Below are positions 33,055-40,372 of a stretch of DNA of 64,000 bases, piece by piece (position 1 is the stretch's first letter; each line of letters starts with the position of its first letter). The notes below the pieces were generated by a model. The model saw nothing but the letters and a program-made list of their open reading frames with translations, had not been told where the DNA came from and searched no databases. The translations under genes and the position numbers were made by a program. Where the stretch lies: NCBI RefSeq assembly GCF_900108335.1, contig NZ_FNVT01000010.1:248001-312000 (forward strand). Reading direction: 5' to 3'. Source of the stretch: Nonomuraea solani. GTDB lineage: Bacteria; Actinomycetota; Actinomycetes; Streptosporangiales; Streptosporangiaceae.

Positions 33055-33060
33055 TACAAT
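33055..33060 (+). promoter_or_regulatory. -10 box (TACAAT) of a leaderless promoter for the XRE regulator
   Basis: TACAAT is followed by 7 nt and the GTG start at 33068. No Shine-Dalgarno sequence is present. Confidence 0.55.
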
Positions 33061-33067
33061 CGGGGCC

Positions 33068-33925
33068 GTGAGCGACAACGAACTGGGCCTCTTCCTGCGC
33101 GCCCGCCGCGAGGCGATGAAGCCCGCCGAGCTCGGCCTGCCCGACGGCTCCCGGCGGCGCACGCCCGGGCTGCGCAGGTCCGAGCTGGCCACCGTGGCCG
33201 GGCTCAGCGTCGAATACCTGACCCGGCTGGAGCAGGGCCGCGACCGCAACCCGTCCGTCCAGGTGCTCGTGACACTCGCCGACACCCTGCGGATGACCCC
33301 GGTGGAGCGCATCCACCTGCGCAACCTGGCCAAGATGAGCAACGGCGCCATCGCGCTGTGCCCGGCCGGCGGGCACGCCCCCGCCAGCGCCGTGCGGCCC
33401 GCCGTGCGCGCGGTGCTCGACCGGCTGGAGCCCGCGCCCGCCGTGCTGCTCAACCGGCTCGGCGACGTGCTCGCCCACACCACCGGCTTCGAACGCCTCT
33501 ACGGCCCCAGCGGGCTGCTGGAGGGCGACGCGCCCAACCTGGCCGCCTTCGTCTTCACCGACGCGCGGGCCAGGACCGCCTACCCCGACTGGGAGCAGGT
33601 CGCCGACGAGCACGCGGCGGCGCTCAAGCTGGAGGCGGGCGGCGACGACCCGTACGCGGAGGAGCTGATCGCCGAGCTGTCGTTCGCCGCCGGAGACGCC
33701 CTCACCGCCCGCCTGGCCCGGCCGCTCGAACCACCGCGGATGGCGCCCGTCGAGCGGCTCGCGCACCCGGAGGCCGGCGAGCTGCGGCTGAACCGCGAGC
33801 CCCTCGACCTCTCGGACGGCGAGCAGCGCATCCTCGTCTACCTCCCGGCCGACGCCGCCACCGCGGCCGCCATCGACCGCCTCAACGGCCGCCTGCCGGG
33901 CGCCCTGCGCGCGGTGGGCGGCTAG
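33068..33925 (+). CDS. XRE-family regulator with MmyB-like ligand-binding domain
   Basis: A 285-residue transcription factor. The N-terminal helix-turn-helix (LGLFLRARREAMKPAELGLP, then RRSELATVAGLSVEYLTRLEQGRD) is followed by the MmyB-like PAS-type domain (NRLGDVLAHTTGFERLYGP, NLAAFVFTDARARTAYPDWE). This class is abundant in actinomycetes and usually controls a divergent dehydrogenase or reductase gene, here the aldo/keto reductase. The start is GTG directly behind a -10 box (leaderless). Its TAG interlocks with the stop of the convergent PhyH gene in the tetranucleotide CTAG at 33922-33925. Confidence 0.92.
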   Translation: MSDNELGLFLRARREAMKPAELGLPDGSRRRTPGLRRSELATVAGLSVEYLTRLEQGRDRNPSVQVLVTLADTLRMTPVERIHLRNLAKMSNGAIALCPAGGHAPASAVRPAVRAVLDRLEPAPAVLLNRLGDVLAHTTGFERLYGPSGLLEGDAPNLAAFVFTDARARTAYPDWEQVADEHAAALKLEAGGDDPYAEELIAELSFAAGDALTARLARPLEPPRMAPVERLAHPEAGELRLNREPLDLSDGEQRILVYLPADAATAAAIDRLNGRLPGALRAVGG

Positions 33926-34704
33926 GCCCACGGGCGAGGGAAGGCGTCTCCGTCCAGCCGGTCGCCCGCGGCCAGTCCGAGGGGATCGGTCACGACGTGC
34001 CCGGCCCCGTTGTAGCGGGCCTCGGCGTCCATGTAGATGGTGACGTGCGCGAACCGGGCCTGGTCGGTGCGGTTGGGCAGCGCCATGTGACCGGTGTAGC
34101 CGCTGTGGAAGGTGCAGTCGCCGGCCCGGAGCGGCACGGTGACGCGGGGGATCCAGCGCAGCGACGGGTCCATCGTGAACAGGTCCTCCTCGTGGTGGAG
34201 GTCCTGCGGGAGCAGCCCGGTCCGGTCCTGGGTGCCGGGCAGGAACGTCATGCAGCCCCGCTCCGGCGGCACGTCGACCAGCGCGATCCACGCCGACAGC
34301 GGGAGCCGGTCGCCCGCGTGCGGCCAGTACGGGCGATCCTGGTGGAACTCCGTGGCGGCGTTGTTGTGCGGCTCCTTGACCAGCATCTGGTCGTGCCAGA
34401 GCCGCAGCGGGAACCCGGCGAGCCGCTCGGCGATCCGGCCGATCCGCTGGTCGAACGTGAGCTCCCGCAGTAGCGGGTCGCGCCGCCAGACGTTGACGAG
34501 CTGGCTGAAGACGCCCTGCTTCTCCAGGCTCTCCGCGCGATGCGCCGCCAGGAACGCCTCGGCGCCGGCCCGGAAGCGCTCGGCCTGGGCCGGTTCGAGG
34601 ACACCTCGTACTCGGACGAAACCGTGCTCGCGGTAGGCCGACACCAGCTCGTCCGGCACCCGGCCGCCGGCGTCCACGTCCCGCTCGTGCGTGCTCGTTC
34701 CCAT
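33922..34704 (-). CDS. Phytanoyl-CoA dioxygenase-family (PhyH) Fe(II)/2-oxoglutarate oxygenase
   Basis: A 260-residue non-haem iron oxygenase. The facial triad is present as H121-x-D123 in EFHQDRPYW and a distal His in FHSGYTGHMALPN (H206); the following Asn/Arg is placed to bind 2-oxoglutarate. Members hydroxylate acyl-CoAs, ectoine or small natural products; the substrate here is unknown. GGAGG lies 6 nt before the ATG at 34704; a GTG just before it is less well placed. It is divergent from an AraC regulator with a 91-nt gap holding a palindrome, so it is probably that regulator's target. Confidence 0.88.
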   Translation of the reverse strand: MGTSTHERDVDAGGRVPDELVSAYREHGFVRVRGVLEPAQAERFRAGAEAFLAAHRAESLEKQGVFSQLVNVWRRDPLLRELTFDQRIGRIAERLAGFPLRLWHDQMLVKEPHNNAATEFHQDRPYWPHAGDRLPLSAWIALVDVPPERGCMTFLPGTQDRTGLLPQDLHHEEDLFTMDPSLRWIPRVTVPLRAGDCTFHSGYTGHMALPNRTDQARFAHVTIYMDAEARYNGAGHVVTDPLGLAAGDRLDGDAFPRPWA

Positions 34705-34773
34705 CACTGACCTCCAAGGTTGGGTACCGCAAGCGTCGTCGTGGCGGGCCGCCCGGGGCTAGGCCGATCCCGG

Positions 34774-34783
34774 CGAGTACTCG
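34774..34783. promoter_or_regulatory. Palindromic operator candidate next to the AraC promoter
   Basis: CGAGTACTCG is a perfect 10-nt palindrome that abuts the TACGAT box of the AraC gene and lies between it and the divergent PhyH gene. It could be the operator through which the regulator controls both. Confidence 0.4.
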
Positions 34784-34789
34784 TACGAT
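34784..34789 (+). promoter_or_regulatory. -10 box (TACGAT) of a leaderless promoter for the AraC regulator
   Basis: TACGAT is followed by 6 nt and the ATG at 34796, with no ribosome binding site. Confidence 0.55.
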
Positions 34790-34795
34790 CCCGAC

Positions 34796-35659
34796 ATGCC
34801 TGACACGCTGCACGAGCACGCGCTGTTCGCCGGGGACCCGGTGCTGGCCGGGGTGCACCACCTGGAGGTCGGTGTCGAGCCGCACGCGCACGACTTCCTC
34901 GAGATCGCCGTGATCGGCGCCGGTCGCGGCCGGCACCTGACCAGCCGGGGCGCGCATCCGTTGTGGCGCGGGCAGGTCATCGTGCTCCGGCCCGGCGCCT
35001 GGCACGGGTTCCGCGACTGCGCCGGCCTGACGGTGGCCAACTGCTGCCTGTCCGCCCAGGCGCTACGGGGCGAACTGGCGGCGCTGTACGACATCCCGAT
35101 GCTGCGCCGGCTGCTCTGGATCGACCCGGTGGCGTCCGGCACGCACGGTGTGGCGGTCACGACCGTCGATCCGGCCGCCGCCGACGAGGCCGTCGCGGAG
35201 ATCGGCCTGCTCGGACGCGACCTCGGGGGCGATCGGCGCAGGCCCGGCCGGGTGCTGGGCCGGCTGGTCACCGTGCTCGGCGTCCTGGCCGACGGCCGCG
35301 AACCCGAACGGGAGACGCCCGAGCCGGCCGTCCACCCCGCGGTCGCCGCCACCGTCGCCCGGCTGGAGGCGGACCCCGCCCATCCGTGGCGGCTGGACGA
35401 TCTGGCCCGGGCGGTCAGTGTCGATCCCGCCCATCTCGGCCGGCTGTTCAGGCGGCACGTCGGGCTGACGCCGCTGGGCTTCCTGGCCCGGGTGCGGGCC
35501 GAGCGGGCCGCCACGCTCCTGGCGCACTCGGCCCTGCCGACCGCCCGGGTGGGCGCCGCCGTCGGCTGGGACGACCCGACGTACTTCGCCCGCCGCTTCC
35601 GCGCGCTGGCCGGGCTGACGCCCACCGAATATCGGCGGCGCAGCCGTGCCGGCCGTTAG
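34796..35659 (+). CDS. AraC-family transcriptional regulator
   Basis: A 287-residue regulator. The N-terminal cupin-type sensing domain has HAHDFLEIAVIGAGRGRH (two His and Glu in the usual AraC pocket order). The C-terminal two helix-turn-helix units read LDDLARAVSVDPAHLGRLFRRHVG and VGAAVGWDDPTYFARRFRALAGLTPTEYRR, the classic AraC signature. Such proteins sense a small molecule and activate a nearby gene, here most likely the divergent PhyH oxygenase. The final 4 nt are shared with the stop of the convergent pentapeptide-repeat gene (TTAG). Confidence 0.93.
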   Translation: MPDTLHEHALFAGDPVLAGVHHLEVGVEPHAHDFLEIAVIGAGRGRHLTSRGAHPLWRGQVIVLRPGAWHGFRDCAGLTVANCCLSAQALRGELAALYDIPMLRRLLWIDPVASGTHGVAVTTVDPAAADEAVAEIGLLGRDLGGDRRRPGRVLGRLVTVLGVLADGREPERETPEPAVHPAVAATVARLEADPAHPWRLDDLARAVSVDPAHLGRLFRRHVGLTPLGFLARVRAERAATLLAHSALPTARVGAAVGWDDPTYFARRFRALAGLTPTEYRRRSRAGR

Positions 35660-36264
35660 CCGCGGACGGTGAACCCCAGCGTCCCGGCCACGACCGTCGC
35701 CTGGAACGGGTCGATGATCGCGTCCTTGATCGTGACCGTGTGCGGGTCGAGCGTGCTCAGGTCGCTGCCGCGTAGGTCGCACCTGGTGAGGTCGGCCGAG
35801 TGCAGCCACGCCCCCGACAGGTCGGCCCGCCGCAGCTCGGCGCCCTCCAGCCGGGCCCCGGTCAGGTCGGCCTCGCGCAGCCGGACACCGGTGAAGGCGC
35901 TGCCGCGCAGGTCGGCGCCGGGCAGCGCGACGTAGGACCAGTCGCCGCCCTCGACCTTGAGCAGCCCGTAGGTGCAGCCGTCGAACACGCTGCCCGTCAG
36001 CTTGCACCCCCTGAACGTGGCGTCGAAGAACGAGCAGCGCGAGAACACGCAGTTGAGGAAGCGTGCGTCCTCGTGCACCGACACGTTGAACCGCACGTTC
36101 CTGAACTGGCACTCCTCGAACGAGGAGCCGTGGTCGACCAGCTCGGTCATGTCCACGTCCTGGAACAGCACCCGATGGTGGACCTCGCCGGAGATCTCCA
36201 GGCTGTCCCAGTCAGCGGGCCTGACCGTTTTCTCCGTGGGCGGCGCGTTCTTCCGGTCTGCCAT
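35656..36264 (-). CDS. Pentapeptide-repeat protein
   Basis: A 202-residue right-handed beta-helix protein. Five-residue repeats of the A(D/N)LXX type run from about residue 45 to 175, e.g. FEECQFRNVRF, FFDATFRGCKL, and ADLRGSAFTGVRLREADLTG. The length and Cys/Phe-rich coil positions resemble the McbG/Qnr group that mimics DNA and protects DNA gyrase, but many such proteins have other or unknown roles; no fluoroquinolone-resistance claim is made. The ATG at 36264 lies 6 nt behind a TAGTTT box. A short leader of about 20 polar residues precedes the first coil. Confidence 0.88.
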   Translation of the reverse strand: MADRKNAPPTEKTVRPADWDSLEISGEVHHRVLFQDVDMTELVDHGSSFEECQFRNVRFNVSVHEDARFLNCVFSRCSFFDATFRGCKLTGSVFDGCTYGLLKVEGGDWSYVALPGADLRGSAFTGVRLREADLTGARLEGAELRRADLSGAWLHSADLTRCDLRGSDLSTLDPHTVTIKDAIIDPFQATVVAGTLGFTVRG

Positions 36265-36270
36265 GCGAAC

Positions 36271-36276
36271 AAACTA
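36271..36276 (-). promoter_or_regulatory. -10 box (TAGTTT) of a leaderless promoter for the pentapeptide-repeat gene
   Basis: On the minus strand TAGTTT is followed by 6 nt and the ATG at 36264. It also lies between this gene and the antiporter stop at 36288. Confidence 0.5.
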
Positions 36277-36287
36277 GCGGATCGCCG

Positions 36288-37457
36288 TCAGGCCCGTTTG
36301 GCGATCGCGGTGATGAACGGCTGCACCAGCTTGGCCGCCAGGGGCCCGAACGCCGCCAGGATGAGCACGTACGCGGCCGCCAGCGGGCCCAGGTCGGGAT
36401 GGACGAGATCGGCGCCCGCGCCCACCGCCAGGCCCGCGATGACGATGTTGAACTCGCCGCGCGGGATGAGCGCGATGCCCGCCCGCGCCTGGCCGGCCTT
36501 GGCGATGCCCGCCCGTTTGGCGGCGTACATGCCGGTCAGGAGTTTGGTGATCATGCTGACCAGGGCCAGGAGCGCCGCCAGGCCCGCCATCGGCAGGATC
36601 TTGGCCGGATCGGTCTGGAGGCCGAAGAAGACGAAGAACACCGCCGCGAACAGGTCGCGCAGCGGCGCGAGCAGCGCCTGCGCGTCCTCGGCCAGCTCCC
36701 CGGACAGCGCGATGCCGACGAGGAACGCGCCGACCGCCGCCGACACCTGCAGCTGCTGGGCCAGACCCGCCACCAGCAGCGCCAGCCCGACCACCTTGAG
36801 CAGCAGCACCTCGGAGTTGGGGCTGGACACGAACGCCTCGATGAAGCGCCCGAAGCGCAGCGCCACGATCAGCACCACGCTGACGGTGAGCAGCGCGATG
36901 CCCACCGAGATGGCCCCGCTCACCACGCCCAGCCCGGCCAGCAGCGTCGTCAGGACCGGCAGGTAGACCGCCATCGTGAGGTCCTCGAAGACCAGCAGCG
37001 ACAGCACGGTCGGCGTCTCCCGGTTACCGAGCCACCCCAGGTCGGACAGCACCTTGGCGGTGATTCCCGACGAGGTGGCGTAGGTGACGCCGGCCATGGC
37101 CACGGCCGCCACGGGACCCCAGCCGAGGAGTAACGCGCAGATGGCGCCGGGCGCCGCGTTGAGCACCAGGTCGACGATGCCCGCGCGGGCGTTGCCGGTG
37201 AGGCTCGTGACCAGTTCGGAGGCGTTGTACTCGAGGCCGAGCGTGAGCAGCAGCAGGACCACGCCCAGTTCGGCGCCGATGGACAGGAACGCGTCGCTCG
37301 TCGCCAGCGGCAGCACGCCGCCGGTGCCGAACGCCAGTCCGGCGATCAGGTAGAGCGGGATGGGGGAGATTCCGGCGCGCAACGCCAGCGCGCCCAGGAT
37401 CCCCAGGCCGAGCAGGACAGCACCGACTTCGAGAAAGACGACCGCGGTATGGTGCAC
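36288..37457 (-). CDS. Cation:proton antiporter, CPA2 family (KhtU/KefB-like membrane subunit)
   Basis: A 389-residue membrane protein with about 12 hydrophobic spans, of the monovalent cation:proton antiporter-2 family. LLLLTLGLEYNASELV and GVTYATSSGITAKVL carry the polar residues of the transport core. It has no fused TrkA domain; instead a separate TrkA-C gene lies 8 nt upstream in the same operon. This two-gene layout is that of KhtU/KhtT and AmhT/AmhM, K+ or NH4+ efflux systems gated by the soluble subunit. The start is GTG at 37457. Confidence 0.9.
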   Translation of the reverse strand: MHHTAVVFLEVGAVLLGLGILGALALRAGISPIPLYLIAGLAFGTGGVLPLATSDAFLSIGAELGVVLLLLTLGLEYNASELVTSLTGNARAGIVDLVLNAAPGAICALLLGWGPVAAVAMAGVTYATSSGITAKVLSDLGWLGNRETPTVLSLLVFEDLTMAVYLPVLTTLLAGLGVVSGAISVGIALLTVSVVLIVALRFGRFIEAFVSSPNSEVLLLKVVGLALLVAGLAQQLQVSAAVGAFLVGIALSGELAEDAQALLAPLRDLFAAVFFVFFGLQTDPAKILPMAGLAALLALVSMITKLLTGMYAAKRAGIAKAGQARAGIALIPRGEFNIVIAGLAVGAGADLVHPDLGPLAAAYVLILAAFGPLAAKLVQPFITAIAKRA

Positions 37458-37465
37458 CCGCGGCC

Positions 37466-37948
37466 CTACCCTTGAACCAGGATGTCGGCGACCTCGCCCG
37501 TGCTGTCCTCGCTGCCCACGACGACCACCACGTCACCGGCGCCGAACACGAAGTCGGGGCCGGGGCTGGCGAACACCTGCCCGCCGCGGACGACCGCGAC
37601 GATGGAGGCGCTGGTACGCGTCCGCACCCGGGCGTCGCCCATGGGCCGGCCCGCGTACGGGGAGTCCGCCGGGATGGGGAGCTGCACGCTGACCAGGCCC
37701 TCGACCTGCTGGTGCAACTGGTTGAGCCGGGCCACGATACGGGGGGCGCCCAGGAGCTCGGCCAGGGCGTCGGCCTCCTCGTCGTTCAGCCTGACCGTGT
37801 GGCAGACCGCGTCGGGATCGTCCTTGTCGTAGATCACCAGATCGCGGCGCCCGGTGCGGTAGGACACGAGGCCGACCCGCTGACCTTTGCGGGTGGTGAA
37901 ATCGTGCCGCAGTCCGATTCCCGGTAGTGCTGTTTGTTCGACCTCCAC
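37466..37948 (-). CDS. Regulatory TrkA-C (RCK_C) subunit of the cation:proton antiporter (KhtT-like)
   Basis: A cytosolic protein of about 160 residues. The N-terminal MEVEQTALPGIGLRHDF is the typical KhtT start. The C-terminal half (residues about 75-160) is a TrkA-C domain with RTRTSASIVAVVRGGQVFASPGPD and FVFGAGDVVVVVGSEDS, which binds a nucleotide or cation and gates the partner channel. It is encoded directly before the membrane subunit, so the two are made together. The start is uncertain: GTG at 37948, preferred as it follows GGGTGGG by 4 nt, or GTG at 37957, three codons longer. Confidence 0.88.
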   Translation of the reverse strand: MEVEQTALPGIGLRHDFTTRKGQRVGLVSYRTGRRDLVIYDKDDPDAVCHTVRLNDEEADALAELLGAPRIVARLNQLHQQVEGLVSVQLPIPADSPYAGRPMGDARVRTRTSASIVAVVRGGQVFASPGPDFVFGAGDVVVVVGSEDSTGEVADILVQG

Positions 37949-37957
37949 CAAACCCAC

Positions 37958-38140
37958 CCGTTCAGATCCGCATATTTCCGGACAACCCTATCAATGGGAT
38001 ACCCCGTCGATCCTCGTGAGATCGCCCGCCGCCGACTTTCACGACGGGTCACCGCGGTTCTGTGCGCGCCGAGGGCCGGGCGTGCGAAACTGCTGGTGAC
38101 GCGAGCCGTGCCGCGATGGCGATACCGAGGGACACACACC
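37958..38140. other. Divergent control region between the antiporter operon and the response-regulator gene
   Basis: A 183-nt gap with locally lower GC near 37970-37995 (AT-rich words around CATATTT and CCTATCAATGGG). It probably carries both promoters, but I cannot place clear -35/-10 pairs. Confidence 0.35.
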
Positions 38141-38785
38141 ATGCCGACCGCTCCATCGATCCGGCTGGTCATCGTGGAGGATCACGCCATGGTCGCGGAG
38201 GCCATCGGCCTGGCGCTCGGCCGCGCTCCCGACATCGAGGTGGTGGCGCAGACCGACAGCGTCGCCGGGGCCCTGGCCGAGACCGGCAGGTGCCAGCCCG
38301 ACGTCATCGTGCTCGACCGCCGCCTGCCCGACGGCGACGGCGTCGCGGCCATCGGCCGGCTCACCGCCCTCGCCCCCCGGGTCCGCGTGCTGGTGCTCAC
38401 CGCCGAGGCGACCGCCTCCGTGGCGGCCCGGGTGGTGGCGGCCGGGGGCGCCGGGCTGGTGGTGAAGTCGTCCCGGCTGGGCGAGCTGGAGTCGGCGGTG
38501 CGCGAGGTGGCGGCCGGCGGGGTGGTGTTCGCGCCCGGCCTGCTTCCCGGCGTGCTCGACCGGCTGACCGGGCGGGCGGGGCACATGGGGGCGGCGCTGA
38601 CCGTACGCGAGAGGGAGACGCTGCTGCTCCTGGCCGAGGGTGCCAGCACCCACGAGATCGGCGAGCGGCTCGGGGTGGCCCGCAACACGGCGCGTAACCA
38701 CGTACAGCATGTTCTGGAGAAGCTGGGGGCGCGGTCCAAGCTGGAGGCGGTGGCCTTCGCGCGCAGGGACGGGTTGTTGGATTGA
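38141..38785 (+). CDS. NarL/LuxR-family response regulator
   Basis: A 214-residue two-component regulator. The receiver has the acidic pair in VIVEDH (residues 11-15), the phospho-acceptor D59 in VIVLDRRLPDGDG, T87 and K109. The C-terminal helix-turn-helix (LTVRERETLLLLAEGASTHEIGERLGVARNTARNHVQHVLEKLGARSK) is the NarL/LuxR type. The frame is open from 37934, but the ATG at 38141 starts the receiver fold and has CGAGGGA upstream. The PAS histidine kinase two genes downstream is of the matching HisKA_3 class, so they may pair. Confidence 0.92.
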   Translation: MPTAPSIRLVIVEDHAMVAEAIGLALGRAPDIEVVAQTDSVAGALAETGRCQPDVIVLDRRLPDGDGVAAIGRLTALAPRVRVLVLTAEATASVAARVVAAGGAGLVVKSSRLGELESAVREVAAGGVVFAPGLLPGVLDRLTGRAGHMGAALTVRERETLLLLAEGASTHEIGERLGVARNTARNHVQHVLEKLGARSKLEAVAFARRDGLLD

Positions 38786-38836
38786 CGCAAACGCACTAGT
38801 GAGCTTGCCGCATCTGTACCAGCCCGCCTGACGCGC

Positions 38837-39298
38837 TTGCGTCTCGTGACCTTCGAAGACCTCCTCGAAAGTAGATGCGTGGCGAGTAAGGAGGCGAAGC
38901 CGTACCTGGTGGACACGCGGTTGCCGGCGGAGATGGGCAGCATCACGGTGGCGCGCGGGCTGGCCCGCCGGGTGCTGGACGAATGCGACTACCGGGGGCG
39001 TCACGAAGACGTCCTGCTGGTCGTGTCCGAGCTGGTCACGAACGCGCTGGTGCACGGAGACGGCTCGCCCGCGCTGCGTCTTGAGGGCACCATGACGCAC
39101 ATCCGCATCGAGGTGAGCGACTCCGGCCCCGCGCTGCCCGAACCCCGCGAACCGGGCCCGGCCAGCGGCTGGGGGCTGCACGTCGTCCGGCTGCTCTCCA
39201 CCGGCTGGGGCATCTCTCCAGGTGAGAGAGGTAAAGTGGTCTGGTGCGAGCTGGCCGCCCGCCTGGCTCCGCTGCAGGTGAGACCCTCAGAAGCCTGA
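38837..39298 (+). CDS. RsbW/anti-sigma-type ATP-binding protein
   Basis: A protein of up to 153 residues with a GHKL ATPase domain. The order LVDTRLPAEMGSITVARGLARRVL, LLVVSELVTNALVHGDG (N box), VSDSGPALPEP (G1) and GWGLHVVRLLSTGWG (G2) is that of the SpoIIAB/RsbW-like serine kinases that act on anti-sigma factors in partner-switching systems, plentiful in actinomycetes. No anti-anti-sigma gene adjoins it. The start is uncertain: TTG at 38837 or GTG at 38879, the latter giving a tighter domain. It sits between the response regulator and the histidine kinase. Confidence 0.85.
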   Translation: MRLVTFEDLLESRCVASKEAKPYLVDTRLPAEMGSITVARGLARRVLDECDYRGRHEDVLLVVSELVTNALVHGDGSPALRLEGTMTHIRIEVSDSGPALPEPREPGPASGWGLHVVRLLSTGWGISPGERGKVVWCELAARLAPLQVRPSEA

Positions 39299-39337
39299 TC
39301 GGTTTGGTTCCGCCGACCGGCCGTGAAAGGCTGCGGT

Positions 39338-40372
39338 ATGCCCGCGCGTGACCAGTCGCAGGAGGACATGAGGCTGCTCGTCCAGAGCATCCGCGACTAC
39401 GCGATCTTCATGCTCGATCCCGGCGGCGTGATCGTGAGCTGGAACATCGGCGCCCAGCGTATCAAGGGCTATCTGGCCGAAGAGATCATCGGCACCCATT
39501 TCTCCGCCTTCTACCCGCCTGACGACGTGGCGTCGGGCAAACCCGCCATGGGCCTGCGCGCCGCCGCCACCGAGGGCCGATGGGAGGAGGAGGGCTGGCG
39601 CGTGCGCAAGGACGGCACCAGGTTCTGGGCCAGCGTGGTCATCACCCCCCTCTACGACGAGTCGGGCGGCCTGCGCGGGTTCGGCAAGGTGACGCGCGAC
39701 CTGACCGAGCGGCGCAGCATGGCCAGGGCCTTCGACGAGCGCGGCATGCTCCTCGCCCGCCTGGTGCAGGCGCAGGAGCGCGAGCGCCGGCGCATCGCCT
39801 CCGACGTGCACGACGACACCATCCAGTTCATGGTCGCCGTCGGGATGCGGCTGCGGCTGCTGGGGGAGAACCTGCCCGAGTCGTACGCCTCCGCCGTCCA
39901 CGGGCTCGACGACGCCGTCGACGACGCCGTGCAGCGGCTGCGCGACCTGACCTTCGGCCTGCGCCCGCCCGCCGACGGGCTCGTGGAGAGCCTGGCCGGC
40001 TACCTGGAGCAGACGATGACCGGGGTGGCGTTCGAGCTGGTCCACGACCTGGACGACGAGCCGCCGGCCGAGACCGTGGTCACCGTCTACCGCATCTGCC
40101 AGGAGTCGCTGACCAACGTGCGCAAGCACGCCATGGCCGGACGCGTCGTGGTGGAGCTGGCCTCGGTCCAGCGCGGCGTGCACGTCCGGGTCCGCGACGA
40201 CGGCGTGGGCCTGGTCTCGGCCGACAAGGCGGCCGGGCATTTCGGGCTGGTGGAGATGCGTGAGCGCGCCGAGGCGGCGGGCGGCTGGTGGAACATCCGC
40301 GGTGAGGCGGGCACCGGCACGACGGTGGAGTTCTGGGTGCCCGCCGTGCCGCGCGTGCCCTCCGATCTTTGA
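39338..40372 (+). CDS. PAS-domain sensor histidine kinase (HisKA_3 class)
   Basis: A 344-residue cytosolic kinase without membrane spans. Residues about 10-125 form a PAS domain with a PAC tail (IFMLDPGGVIVSWNIGAQRIKGY, KDGTRFWASVVITPLYDESG), which may bind haem, flavin or another ligand. The phospho-acceptor is H158 in RRRIASDVHDDTIQ, followed by the HATPase region with LTNVRKHA (N box) and GLVEMRERAEAAGGWW. This class phosphorylates NarL-type regulators, and one is encoded at 38141. The ATG at 39338 has AAAGG 7-8 nt upstream. The stop lies immediately beside that of the convergent ackA with no spacer. Confidence 0.9.
   Translation: MPARDQSQEDMRLLVQSIRDYAIFMLDPGGVIVSWNIGAQRIKGYLAEEIIGTHFSAFYPPDDVASGKPAMGLRAAATEGRWEEEGWRVRKDGTRFWASVVITPLYDESGGLRGFGKVTRDLTERRSMARAFDERGMLLARLVQAQERERRRIASDVHDDTIQFMVAVGMRLRLLGENLPESYASAVHGLDDAVDDAVQRLRDLTFGLRPPADGLVESLAGYLEQTMTGVAFELVHDLDDEPPAETVVTVYRICQESLTNVRKHAMAGRVVVELASVQRGVHVRVRDDGVGLVSADKAAGHFGLVEMRERAEAAGGWWNIRGEAGTGTTVEFWVPAVPRVPSDL

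Noticed and set aside
32966..35005. Upstream extension of the aldo/keto reductase frame to about 1000 codons
   Set aside because: The extension is antisense to XRE and PhyH-region genes; the canonical AKR N-terminus and ribosome binding site are at 32965.
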